A stretch of DNA of 64,000 nucleotides from Croceitalea rosinachiae (GTDB lineage: Bacteria > Bacteroidota > Bacteroidia > Flavobacteriales > Flavobacteriaceae), in the NCBI RefSeq assembly GCF_031846445.1, contig NZ_JAVRHR010000002.1, positions 682,001 through 746,000 of the forward strand, written 5' to 3'. How positions within the stretch are numbered: position 1 is the first letter of the stretch; the number at the start of each line of letters is the position of its first letter. The position numbers and the translations under genes were made by a program. Shown here piece by piece: positions 8,568-16,917 of this stretch. Under the pieces are notes generated by a model. The model had not been told where the DNA came from. It did not search any database and was given only the letters and a program-made list of their open reading frames with translations.

Positions 8568-9806
8568 ATGGCAAAGGCCTTATTTATCGGATATATTTGG
8601 CCTGAACCCAAAACGACAGCTGCCGGGCAACGCATGTTGCAGTTGCTAAAGGTTTTTAAAGAAAAAGGATTCCAAGTAACTTTTGCGACCACAGCCGTAA
8701 AAACAAAGTTTTCAGAAGATTTAGAGCAATTTGAAATTCAAACCGAATCAATTTTATTAAATGATTCTAGCTTTAACAATTTTGTAAAAGAATTGAAACC
8801 TGATGTGGTGATTTTTGACCGATTTATGGTCGAAGAGCAATTTGGATGGCGGGTCGCTCAATGTGCACCTAAAGCCTTAAGAATTTTAAATACGGAGGAT
8901 TTGCATTCTTTAAGGAATTCTAGACAATTAGCACATAAAAAAGGGGAGAAGTTTACAATTAAGGTGTGGCTTCAGAATAACATGACCAAACGCGAAATTG
9001 CCAGCGTCTATCGGTCAGACTTGACTTTACTTGTATCTCACTACGAAAGAAAGCTTTTAACAGCAGAACTTAAAATTTCTTCAGAGTTATTATTTCATCT
9101 ACCCTTTTTGTTAGATACAGTTACTAAAACAAAACAAGAGACGTATCAAACTTTTGAAAAACGTAGCGACTTTATATGTTTTGGCAATGGTAAACATACC
9201 CCAAATATTGATGCTGTAAGATATTTAAAAGAAGCTATTTGGCCTTTAATTCGAAAAGAGTTGCCATTTGCTAAGGTTCATATCTACGGGGCCTATTTGC
9301 CACAACGAATAAAAGAATTAAATCAACCTCAAATAGGGTTTCTCATTCATGGTTGGATGGATGACTTGGATGGTGAACTACGAAAGGCAAGAATCAACTT
9401 AGCTCCACTGCGCTTTGGAGCGGGCATCAAAGGCAAATTAACTGAAGCCATGCAAAACGGCACCCCAACTGTGACCACAACGATAGGTTCAGAGGGCATG
9501 TTTACTACAAAATGCCTACCGGTGGTAATTGCCAAAAACACATTAGAATTTGCCCAAGCAGCCGTAGCACTTTATAAAGATGAGAATAAATGGGTCAATT
9601 TTCAATCAGCGGGGTTCCAGACTATAAATTCCATTTTTAACAAGAATATCCTAGCTCCCAGGCTTTTTGAAAAGATTGAAAAGCTTCAACAAAACTTGGT
9701 AGAACACCGTACTTCAAATTTCATAGGAGGTTTATTGCAAGATGAAACCATGGCAAGCACTAAGTTTATGAGTAAATGGATTGAAGAAAAAAATAAGGAA
9801 AAATAG
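8568..9806 (+). CDS. Glycosyltransferase, GT4-like (GT-B fold)
   Basis: This 412-residue cytoplasmic protein has an N-terminal Rossmann half with a WPEP and TAAGQRM loop (~11-24). The C-terminal half carries FGNGKHTPNIDAVRYL and an APLRFGAGIKGKLTEAM segment, the usual GT4 nucleotide-sugar site with its conserved acidic residue near the end. It probably transfers a sugar from a nucleotide donor; acceptor and sugar are unknown. It follows the helicase gene with a 1-bp gap, an odd partnership that may simply reflect operon structure. The last ~35 residues are charged. Confidence 0.78.
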   Translation: MAKALFIGYIWPEPKTTAAGQRMLQLLKVFKEKGFQVTFATTAVKTKFSEDLEQFEIQTESILLNDSSFNNFVKELKPDVVIFDRFMVEEQFGWRVAQCAPKALRILNTEDLHSLRNSRQLAHKKGEKFTIKVWLQNNMTKREIASVYRSDLTLLVSHYERKLLTAELKISSELLFHLPFLLDTVTKTKQETYQTFEKRSDFICFGNGKHTPNIDAVRYLKEAIWPLIRKELPFAKVHIYGAYLPQRIKELNQPQIGFLIHGWMDDLDGELRKARINLAPLRFGAGIKGKLTEAMQNGTPTVTTTIGSEGMFTTKCLPVVIAKNTLEFAQAAVALYKDENKWVNFQSAGFQTINSIFNKNILAPRLFEKIEKLQQNLVEHRTSNFIGGLLQDETMASTKFMSKWIEEKNKEK

Positions 9807-9913
9807 AACTCTAAAAACTTATTGCCTCTCCAACCTTCCCATACTGATCACCTACAACTGTTAGAAAGGTCGCTGTTCTTATTTATGAGTTTTAGTTAAA
9901 AAGAATTACAATT

Positions 9914-11296
9914 CTAAACATCGGCACTGCTACTTCTAATTGCCTTTGCAAACCATTTAGCTGATGATTTGGGTGTTCGCTTTAAAGTTTCAAAATCTAC
10001 ATAATGTAATCCAAAACGCTTTTCATAGCCAGATGCCCATTCAAAATTATCCATAAATGACCAAGCAAAATACCCTTTAAGTTTTACTCCCTCATCGATT
10101 GCTTTTTGACAAGCTTGCAAATAGGTTTTATAAAAAGTTAAGCGCTCTCGGTCATTGACCTGCCCATTAGTTAATTCATCAGGGTAAGCACAGCCGTTTT
10201 CAGTGATTATAATATCTGGGTTATCATAGCGCGAAGCAATCCAATGCAGCAATTTTGTACAACCCCATGGCACAACAGCCCAATTCATAAGGGTAGTTTT
10301 CCAACTAGGGTCTAATGATAGATCTACATTTTGATCTTCAGAAATACCTCCGTTGCCATACACATTTTGCTCTTTAGCAATACCATGATTTTCAGCGGCC
10401 AACATGGTGGTATAGTGGTTTAAACCAAAGAAATCAGAAGTCCCCTTAATCATTACTTTTTCTTCCTTGGAGAATCTAGGTAGGCGTTCCCCTAAACGCT
10501 CTTTCATTACCTCGGGATAATCACCTTTATAAATAGGATCTGCAAACCAGGAAACAAAAAACTGTAAGGCACGTTCAGCAGCCGCTTTATCATCTTCACT
10601 ATCCGTTAAGGGTTCGCGCCAATCACAATTGTTGGTCATGCCTATTTGACCACCATGATGTGAAAAGTTGTTTTTGTACTCGTGAACAGCTTTGGCATGA
10701 GCTAAAATGAGGTGATGGGCGGCCAGGTAAGGTTCTGAATTTGAAACCCTACCAGGAGCAAAAACACCTTGCCCATAACCTAAAATAGCCACGACCCATG
10801 ATTCATTTAGGGTAATCCAATTTTTGCATCGATCACCAAAACGTTCAAAACAGATTTTGGCATAAGCCGCAAAGTAATCAATAATAGGCTTGCCCAACCA
10901 ACCGTCATCTTCAAGCTGCAGAGCGAGCGGTAAATCCCAATGGTATAAGGTTATCCAAGGCTCTATATCAGCTTTTAAAAGCTCGTCGATTACATCTGAA
11001 TAAAATTGAATTCCCGATTCATTAACCTGGCCTTTTCCAGTGGGCAGAATGCGCGCCCAAGAAATAGAGAAACGATATGCTTTTACACCCATTTGCTTCA
11101 TCAATTGAATATCTTCTCTAAAGCGATGATAATGGTCACAGGCAACATTACCTGTTTCACCCTTATATATTTTACCTGGTATCGTACAAAAGGCATCCCA
11201 TATAGAAGGACCCTTACCATCTTTATCGTGTCCACCTTCAATTTGATACGAAGAGGTTGCAGTGCCCCAAATAAAATCATCAGGAAATGTATTCAT
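9914..11296 (-). CDS. GH1 beta-glucosidase
   Basis: This is a full-length (460-residue) glycoside hydrolase family 1 enzyme. It opens with FIWGTATSSYQIEGG. The acid/base glutamate lies in TLNES (~165) and the nucleophile glutamate in IITENG (~361). WSFMDNFEWASGYEKRFGL near the C terminus binds the sugar. There is no signal peptide, so it should hydrolyse imported beta-linked disaccharides or oligosaccharides in the cytoplasm. It sits 16 bases downstream of the GPH symporter on the same strand, so uptake and hydrolysis are probably one operon. Substrate preference within GH1 cannot be read. Confidence 0.92.
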   Translation of the reverse strand: MNTFPDDFIWGTATSSYQIEGGHDKDGKGPSIWDAFCTIPGKIYKGETGNVACDHYHRFREDIQLMKQMGVKAYRFSISWARILPTGKGQVNESGIQFYSDVIDELLKADIEPWITLYHWDLPLALQLEDDGWLGKPIIDYFAAYAKICFERFGDRCKNWITLNESWVVAILGYGQGVFAPGRVSNSEPYLAAHHLILAHAKAVHEYKNNFSHHGGQIGMTNNCDWREPLTDSEDDKAAAERALQFFVSWFADPIYKGDYPEVMKERLGERLPRFSKEEKVMIKGTSDFFGLNHYTTMLAAENHGIAKEQNVYGNGGISEDQNVDLSLDPSWKTTLMNWAVVPWGCTKLLHWIASRYDNPDIIITENGCAYPDELTNGQVNDRERLTFYKTYLQACQKAIDEGVKLKGYFAWSFMDNFEWASGYEKRFGLHYVDFETLKRTPKSSAKWFAKAIRSSSADV

Positions 11297-11312
11297 GAAT
11301 TAGTAAGTGTTT

Positions 11313-12920
11313 TTAAGAAGCTTTTTCTAGCGTTCTACGTTCATTTAATTCTTTAGTGATTTGTTCCATTTTCTTAGCGTTTAGCGGATATAAGAACATC
11401 AGCCCTGCTGCTAACAGCGAAACAATAGCAGGCACCCAGCTCATTAACATCACCATTCCAGGAAAAGCTCCTTGAATACTAGTACTATCTTGCCCGTTAT
11501 AATGAAAAGCCCCCAATACCAAGCCTATTATGGCTCCGGCGATACCACCACCAAATTTAGTGGCAAAAGAACCAGCAGAATAAATCAGTCCAGTGGCACG
11601 ACGCTCATTTTTCCATTCTGAAAAATCTGCAGCGTCGCCCAACATTACGAAGAACAGGGTTGGGAACATTGCCGCGGCAAATTCAGAAACAATACCTAAA
11701 GTAAAAATCGCCGAGATATCTTCTGGAGTGCAAAATACCAACAACGCATTGACCAGGCCTGAAAAAATGAGGGCATAAATAAACAAATTGCGTTTACCCA
11801 ATTTTTTACTCAATGAAGCCGTCAAAAATGCGCCGAGTATTGAGGCCAACATTAACGCAATTAAATACGAAGCGGATAGTAACTGGTCATTTAAATAGTG
11901 AGTGAAGTAAATAACGACAATACCTTGTTTTATAGAGTTATATATGTTAAAAAGTAAGCCGATGCCTAACAAAACTAACCAAGGCTTATTTTTAATAAGA
12001 TCAGCAAAATCTTGTTTTAGATTAGTCTTTTGGTTTTTAGGTGGTAATACCCGTTCACGAGTGGTATAAAAAGTAATTAACATCAGTATGGCCAATAAAG
12101 CAGACATTACATACATCGAAGTACCGTATCCGCTTTTCTGGTCAATAAGTGTAATGGAATCTGTTGTAATGTCTTTCTCCCCAGACAGTAAAAAGGTGTA
12201 TTCTTCACCGTCTTTCATAGCAAAGCTTTTGCTTGTCGTTGGGGCATTATCTTCTGCATTTAGAGCCTCATTCTCCCATGAAAAAAGGGCAATACCATTT
12301 TCGGTTTTGATATTGACATGCTCCATATCTTGAGTAGCGGTCACGGCTACTTGATATTGATCTTTGTTTATAGAATTAACTTCAATTTTTGGATTCACAT
12401 TACCAAAATATACTACTAAAAAAAGTAGGGCTCCTTGTACCAACATTCCACCTGCAAAGGCACCTACCATACGAAAAGATCCAATACTGGTTCGTTCTTT
12501 ATCATCACCGGTCATTACGGCCATTAATGCCCCATAAGGAATGTTGTTGGCCGTATACAAAAGGGTGAAAAAGATGTAGGTGATATAGGCATAAACAATT
12601 TTACCATTTTCAGTCAGTTCCGGACTAGTAAATAATAAGGACAAAATCACACCAAGTGGAATGGCAGTCCATAAAATCCAGGGACGGAACTTACCATACT
12701 TTGACTTAGTACGGTCACCAATAATACCCATGAGCACATCACTTATGCCATCACTGGATCTAGCAACTAAAAAAAGTACTCCAACCGTAACCGGACTAAG
12801 GCCAAAAACATCAGTGTAGAAAATAAATAAGAAAGTTGCTACACCACGCCATGCGATATTTGCAGCACCATCCCCTAAGGCATAGCCAATCTTTTCTTTT
12901 AAAGAGACTTTTTGGTTCAT
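11313..12920 (-). CDS. GPH-type sugar:cation symporter (MFS) with extra loop domain
   Basis: The 535-residue membrane protein opens with KEKIGYALGDGAANIAW, the classic glycoside-pentoside-hexuronide (MelB-like) N terminus. It has DxxSDVLMG and RTKSKYGKFRPWIL loop motifs and about twelve membrane segments. Residues ~170-270 form a non-hydrophobic insertion rich in acidic and beta-prone residues between membrane helices, about 80-100 residues longer than standard GPH carriers. It is the first gene of the operon with the GH1 beta-glucosidase, which suggests a beta-glucoside substrate. Cation specificity is unknown. Confidence 0.88.
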   Translation of the reverse strand: MNQKVSLKEKIGYALGDGAANIAWRGVATFLFIFYTDVFGLSPVTVGVLFLVARSSDGISDVLMGIIGDRTKSKYGKFRPWILWTAIPLGVILSLLFTSPELTENGKIVYAYITYIFFTLLYTANNIPYGALMAVMTGDDKERTSIGSFRMVGAFAGGMLVQGALLFLVVYFGNVNPKIEVNSINKDQYQVAVTATQDMEHVNIKTENGIALFSWENEALNAEDNAPTTSKSFAMKDGEEYTFLLSGEKDITTDSITLIDQKSGYGTSMYVMSALLAILMLITFYTTRERVLPPKNQKTNLKQDFADLIKNKPWLVLLGIGLLFNIYNSIKQGIVVIYFTHYLNDQLLSASYLIALMLASILGAFLTASLSKKLGKRNLFIYALIFSGLVNALLVFCTPEDISAIFTLGIVSEFAAAMFPTLFFVMLGDAADFSEWKNERRATGLIYSAGSFATKFGGGIAGAIIGLVLGAFHYNGQDSTSIQGAFPGMVMLMSWVPAIVSLLAAGLMFLYPLNAKKMEQITKELNERRTLEKAS

Positions 12921-13152
12921 CGGTATTGGTTGTTATGGTTATGACTCAAATGTAATGAAAATCTAGAGTAGATATTTTTGTATACAATTCATACTTTTTT
13001 GAATATCCAATTCTTAACTTCTAAGTTATAGTAGGTATTTAATAATAAGTTTTGAAATGTTTTAGATAGATTTGATTTCTTACCAAAGTTTGAAAAATTG
13101 TAATATTTAGCAGGCAAACTTTACTACTGACTCTAAATAATTGTATTTTTTG

Positions 13153-13227
13153 TTTCCAATAAACGGAAATTTTGTATATTGTTTCCATATTTAGGAAATA
13201 ATTCAAATAATTTCCATAAAGAGGAAA
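13153..13227. promoter_or_regulatory. Three phased TTTCC-N7-GGAAA palindromes before satD
   Basis: Palindromes lie at 13153-13169, 13182-13198 and 13211-13227. Each has TTTCCA, six variable bases and GGAAAT, and they are spaced exactly 29 bp start to start. The last one overlaps the satD ribosome-binding region and ends 5 bases before the ATG. This looks like a multi-site operator for a dimeric DNA-binding protein. The rest of the 311-bp gap (12921-13152) is AT-rich, separates divergent genes, and shows no gene. Confidence 0.7.
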
Positions 13228-13231
13228 TAAA

Positions 13232-13861
13232 ATGGAGCAAGGTTATAATATTATAATGGCAGATATTATCTCAAGTCGTCAAATTAACAAAAAAGACGAT
13301 TTTATGAGGCAATTTAAAGAACTTACACATTTGGTCAACGACGAGTTTAAGAATCAAATTTTATCCCCATTGACCATTACTCTTGGAGATGAATTTCAAG
13401 GAATTGTTAAAGGCCCAAAATCACTTTTCGAACTTCTCTTTTTTTTAGAAGAGTCCATTATCGCCAATCAATATCCTTTTAAGCTCAGATATTCACTGGT
13501 ATACGGTGAAATTGATACGAAAATTAATGAGGAAATCGCTTATGAAATGTATGGCCCAGGCCTAACTATGGCTAGGGAAGCACTTAAAACATTAAAAGAA
13601 ACCGGGGATAACTATTTTATTCACTTGAATAGTACAAAAGATGTACAACTAAGTTTGTGTATGAAATTATATCAATCCATTAAAAGTGATTGGAAAAACT
13701 CGGATTACAAAATTATATCGGCATTTTTAGAAAATGACGACTACAAAAATTTAAAAAAAATGGGCTTATATAAGACACGTTCCGGGCCATGGAAAAAAAG
13801 GAAAACACTTCGGATTGAAGAGTATAATATTATTAAAAATATAATTTTAAATATTCTATAA
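13232..13861 (+). CDS. satD: SatD family protein
   Basis: The 209-residue protein has the SatD start (IIMADIISSRQ), a central LTITLGDEFQGIV segment and an RYSLVYGEIDT segment, all typical of the SatD family. Its biochemical role is not established. The C-terminal ~50 residues (KMGLYKTRSGPWKKRKTLRIEEY) occupy the place where family members carry a helix-turn-helix-like region, so DNA binding is plausible but inferred. The gene is directly preceded by three phased palindromes, one overlapping its ribosome-binding site, which suggests autoregulation. It is followed after 1 base by a small membrane-protein gene and then menB. Confidence 0.75.
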   Translation: MEQGYNIIMADIISSRQINKKDDFMRQFKELTHLVNDEFKNQILSPLTITLGDEFQGIVKGPKSLFELLFFLEESIIANQYPFKLRYSLVYGEIDTKINEEIAYEMYGPGLTMAREALKTLKETGDNYFIHLNSTKDVQLSLCMKLYQSIKSDWKNSDYKIISAFLENDDYKNLKKMGLYKTRSGPWKKRKTLRIEEYNIIKNIILNIL

Positions 13862-13862
13862 A

Positions 13863-14219
13863 ATGCATGATTTCAAATACCAAATTCTTTATTATGTGAT
13901 TGTGGAAGTTTTATTGATTATCATCTTTTATACCGTTTCGAAATGGTTAGACCCTAAATTTTCGAGAAAAAATCTTTCACAAAAATTCTCCTCATGGCTC
14001 AAAGGTTTTTTGGAAAGGATATTCTTGACATTTTTACTTTTGACCGGTTTTCAAGGTGGGGCATTAATTTTATTTGGAGCAATAAAACTGGGGACTCGTT
14101 TAGATAGTGATAAAGAAAACAAAGTGAATAACGATTACTTCATAGTCGGTAATTTTATTTCAATAGCTGCAGCTGTAATCGGATATTTGTTATTTAAAGA
14201 GCATATAAAATTTACTTAA
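13863..14219 (+). CDS. Small membrane protein, SatD partner
   Basis: This 118-residue protein has three predicted membrane segments (~9-26, ~48-75, ~92-112) separated by short basic or acidic loops. No catalytic motif is visible and I do not recognise a named family. It begins 1 base after satD and ends 2 bases before menB, so it is probably translated from the same message. SatD genes often sit beside small membrane proteins, which supports a functional link with SatD rather than with menaquinone synthesis. Confidence 0.6.
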   Translation: MHDFKYQILYYVIVEVLLIIIFYTVSKWLDPKFSRKNLSQKFSSWLKGFLERIFLTFLLLTGFQGGALILFGAIKLGTRLDSDKENKVNNDYFIVGNFISIAAAVIGYLLFKEHIKFT

Positions 14220-14221
14220 GA

Positions 14222-15067
14222 ATGAATACAACCATCAACTGGCAAACTGCCATAGAATTTGAAGATATCACTTATAAGAAAAATAATGGGGTAGCCCGAA
14301 TAGCTTTTAATCGACCTAATGTACGTAATGCCTTCAGACCAAATACTACTAGCGAATTGATAAAGGCATTTTATGATGCACAAGAAGATACTTCGATTGG
14401 AGTGGTTTTATTATCTGCCGAAGGGCCGTCCACCAAAGACGGTATTTGGTCTTTTTGTAGTGGTGGAGATCAGAAGGCCAGGGGGCATCAAGGATATGTA
14501 GGGCAAGATGGCCAACATCGATTGAATATTTTAGAAGTACAACGCATGATTAGGTTTATGCCTAAAGTAGTTATTGCTGTCGTGCCGGGCTGGGCAGTTG
14601 GTGGAGGTCACAGTTTACATGTAGTTTGTGATATGACTTTGGCCAGTAAAGAACATGCTATTTTCAAACAAACCGATGCTGACGTGACCAGTTTTGATGG
14701 GGGCTATGGTTCGGCCTATCTTGCCAAAATGGTTGGCCAAAAAAAGGCAAGGGAGATTTTCTTTTTAGGTCGTAACTACTCTGCCAAAGAAGCTTTTGAA
14801 ATGGGGATGGTCAATGCCGTGGTTCCTCATGAAGAATTGGAAACTACGGCCTATCAATGGGCCCAAGAAGTTTTAGAAAAGTCGCCCACTTCCATCAAAA
14901 TGCTAAAGTTTGCCATGAACCTAACCGATGACGGTATGGTGGGGCAACAAGTATTTGCAGGGGAGGCTACGCGTTTAGCTTATATGACGGATGAGGCGAA
15001 AGAAGGGCGCAATGCCTTTTTAGAAAAACGAAAGCCCAACTTTGGTGAGGATAAGTGGTTACCTTAA
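14222..15067 (+). CDS. menB: 1,4-dihydroxy-2-naphthoyl-CoA synthase
   Basis: The 281-residue crotonase-family enzyme closes the second ring of menaquinone by converting o-succinylbenzoyl-CoA to 1,4-dihydroxy-2-naphthoyl-CoA. MenB-specific features are RNAFRPNT (~37-44), SGGDQKARG (~80) binding the CoA thioester, PGWAVGGGHSLH (oxyanion hole), DADVTSFDGGYGSA (~148-161) with the catalytic aspartate, and the C-terminal KRKPNF. Length is typical. No other men gene is in the window. It follows satD and the small membrane gene by 2 bases, and a terminator hairpin lies 50 bases after the stop. Confidence 0.95.
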   Translation: MNTTINWQTAIEFEDITYKKNNGVARIAFNRPNVRNAFRPNTTSELIKAFYDAQEDTSIGVVLLSAEGPSTKDGIWSFCSGGDQKARGHQGYVGQDGQHRLNILEVQRMIRFMPKVVIAVVPGWAVGGGHSLHVVCDMTLASKEHAIFKQTDADVTSFDGGYGSAYLAKMVGQKKAREIFFLGRNYSAKEAFEMGMVNAVVPHEELETTAYQWAQEVLEKSPTSIKMLKFAMNLTDDGMVGQQVFAGEATRLAYMTDEAKEGRNAFLEKRKPNFGEDKWLP

Positions 15068-15113
15068 TTTTAATCTCATCTGTTTCTAAATACCAAAAGA
15101 ACGCAATGGGTTC

Positions 15114-15267
15114 AACTAAAAAGAGCCTCGTCTTTCGACTGAGGCTCTTTTACGAGAACACTATATGAAAATGAAAAAATTTATTTACTTGATTATTACA
15201 CTGTAAATGTACCCCCAGAGCACCTGCTTTTGAAATTATTGTTGTGAACCAAACTACTTTTGTGGTT
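15114..15267 (+). repeat. 154-bp repeat, copy 1 (terminator plus 13-codon frame)
   Basis: This copy aligns without gaps to 15335-15488 at an offset of 221 bases. It begins with a terminator hairpin and continues with a tiny frame at 15165-15206 encoding MKMKK-FIYLIITL, then a conserved TGAAATTATTGTTGTGAA block. The first ~65 bases are identical in the two copies; the later part has about 15 substitutions. The 67-bp spacer between copies is not repeated. Together the copies fill most of the 458-bp gap between convergent genes. Confidence 0.8.
15118..15151. terminator. Intrinsic terminator after menB (repeat copy 1)
   Basis: The hairpin GAGCCTC / GAGGCTC has an inner GTC-TTTC-GAC helix and one bulged T. 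It is flanked by A5 and T4 and so could act in both directions. It lies 50 bases downstream of the menB stop. Confidence 0.85.
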
Positions 15268-15334
15268 AAATAACGGTTTTAACTAGCGTGAGAATTACTA
15301 TCGTTTACCATTGAATATCAAACACATAGTTACA

Positions 15335-15488
15335 AACTAAAAAGAGCCTCGTCTTTCGACTGAGGCTCTTTTACGAGAACACTATATGAAAATGAAAAAA
15401 ATTATTTACTTAATTATTACAGTATAAATGTAGGCCCAGTGTTCTCGTATTTGAAATTATTGTTGTGAAGTGGCTAGCTTTTGTGGTG
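15335..15488 (+). repeat. 154-bp repeat, copy 2 (terminator plus 13-codon frame)
   Basis: Second copy of the unit at 15114-15267. Its mini-frame at 15386-15427 encodes MKMKK-IIYLIITV, so the differences from copy 1 are conservative or synonymous. Only this copy also has a perfect 10-bp inverted repeat, ACGAGAACAC at 15373-15382 and GTGTTCTCGT at 15439-15448, which would enclose the mini-frame in a long stem-loop. A small RNA or leader remnant is possible. Confidence 0.8.
15339..15372. terminator. Intrinsic terminator (repeat copy 2)
   Basis: Identical in sequence to the hairpin at 15118-15151. With A and T runs on both sides it could stop the minus-strand serine-hydrolase transcript, which ends at 15526, as well as any plus-strand read-through from copy 1. 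Confidence 0.82.
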
Positions 15489-15525
15489 ATGCTAGCTGAA
15501 TGTGTTTTCTGGTTATTTATATCTT

Positions 15526-16860
15526 TTATTTTATAGCTATAATAAGGCTCGACAAAAACCCATTAATATCAAATTCTGGATCTTCTGCTAAGCCGGTACG
15601 CACCACAACAAGGTCTTTTGAAGGAATAATAAATACATATTGACCTTGAAAACCATTCATAGAATAGAGGTCTTTAGGCACATCAGGAAATTTGCCTTCT
15701 GCATTCAACCAAAAATGAGCCCCATAAGTACCGTTCGATAAATCTGTGACAGTAGTAATATAATCAATCCATTCCGCATCAAATAGCTGTTCATCGTTCC
15801 ATTTTCCATTATCTAAGTATAATTGTCCTATGCGAGCCCAATCTCGAGTAGTTGCCCAAGTATATGAAGACCCTACATAGTTTCCCTTCAAATCTGCTTC
15901 AATAAGCATACTGTGCGCCCCAATTTTATCAATAAATGACTTGTAGGGAAAATTAAGATATTCTTGATGTGACCTGAATTGTTGTCGTAATATACCAGAT
16001 AAAAGATTGGTAGTTCCAGAAGAATAATTCCATATTTCTGTAGGTTTTGCGATGGCCATTTTATCTAGCTGCGCCTTGGTCATATCGCTGTCTAAAAATA
16101 ACATTTTGGTGACATCAGAAATTCCGCCATAATCTTCATTCCATTCCAACCCGCTTTGCATACGCAATAAATGGTTTAAAGTGATATTCCTGCGTTCATC
16201 ATCTTTCCATTCAGCTATTGGTGCAGGCCAGTCTACTTTAAGTCTACCTTTCTTTTGCAAAACCCCAAAGCATGTGGCTAAAACGCTCTTGCTCATAGAC
16301 CAACCTAAAATTGGGGTATTTTTATCAAATCCATCAATATAACTTTCATGTAATAAGTGACCTTTGTATAATACCAAAAGTGTTCTGGTTTTCTGTATAG
16401 CCTCATTCGAAAATGGAAGTGTTACTGCTTTTTGCAATAAATCGTAATCAACGTTTTCAAAAACCGTATCCTTTTTAGGTAAATGTCCATAAGGGTAAGG
16501 TTTATCAATTTTCTTGAAATTCCTTCGCGGTTGTAAGTATTGTTCGCCTTCCGAGTAATCATTGTTGACCAAAACACTACCTAAACCTCCTCGATCTACT
16601 GCCTTTCTGGTCATTAATCCATACACAGATGCTTTTGCAGTGCGCTCTTGGGTATCAAATTCGGTGTCGGTTAGTTCAATTAAAGGCATTGCTAAATCAT
16701 TTTCAATAATGTAAGTGGAAGAATGACCTCCAATGTTAATGCTAGACGCCATATATTTTGAAGCATAACCTGAAATAATGTTTAATTTGGAATAATTGAA
16801 GTATACTAAAATGGCGATAATAAGTATAAATACTAAAAGGATTCTTTTGAAAATTTTCAT
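15526..16860 (-). CDS. Membrane-anchored beta-lactamase-like serine hydrolase (class C fold)
   Basis: The 444-residue protein has one N-terminal membrane segment (~5-22) and a large exported domain. The SxxK nucleophile motif is SMSK (in LGWSMSKSV, ~192), the YxN-like motif is YSSG (~280), and a GFQGQYVFIIP segment near the end replaces the KTG box. The family covers esterases, D-amino-acid peptidases and penicillin-binding-like enzymes; true beta-lactamase activity should not be assumed. It is a single gene, divergent from the pirin gene (57-bp gap). Confidence 0.82.
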   Translation of the reverse strand: MKIFKRILLVFILIIAILVYFNYSKLNIISGYASKYMASSINIGGHSSTYIIENDLAMPLIELTDTEFDTQERTAKASVYGLMTRKAVDRGGLGSVLVNNDYSEGEQYLQPRRNFKKIDKPYPYGHLPKKDTVFENVDYDLLQKAVTLPFSNEAIQKTRTLLVLYKGHLLHESYIDGFDKNTPILGWSMSKSVLATCFGVLQKKGRLKVDWPAPIAEWKDDERRNITLNHLLRMQSGLEWNEDYGGISDVTKMLFLDSDMTKAQLDKMAIAKPTEIWNYSSGTTNLLSGILRQQFRSHQEYLNFPYKSFIDKIGAHSMLIEADLKGNYVGSSYTWATTRDWARIGQLYLDNGKWNDEQLFDAEWIDYITTVTDLSNGTYGAHFWLNAEGKFPDVPKDLYSMNGFQGQYVFIIPSKDLVVVRTGLAEDPEFDINGFLSSLIIAIK

Positions 16861-16917
16861 ACTAAGAGTTGCTGGTTTTATTGTAACTTTTGTGGACTAA
16901 ATATAAGCATTTACACT

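Noticed and set aside
13153..13227. Replication iterons or an attachment site
   Set aside because: Palindromic operator-like arms sit directly at a gene start, with no replication or integrase gene nearby.
15114..15488. Insertion sequence or MITE
   Set aside because: No terminal inverted repeats bounding the unit and no target-site duplication could be seen; the unit starts with a terminator.
15526..16860. Beta-lactamase resistance gene
   Set aside because: Only the general class C serine-hydrolase fold is supported; the KTG box is not canonical and the family is mostly esterases and peptidases.
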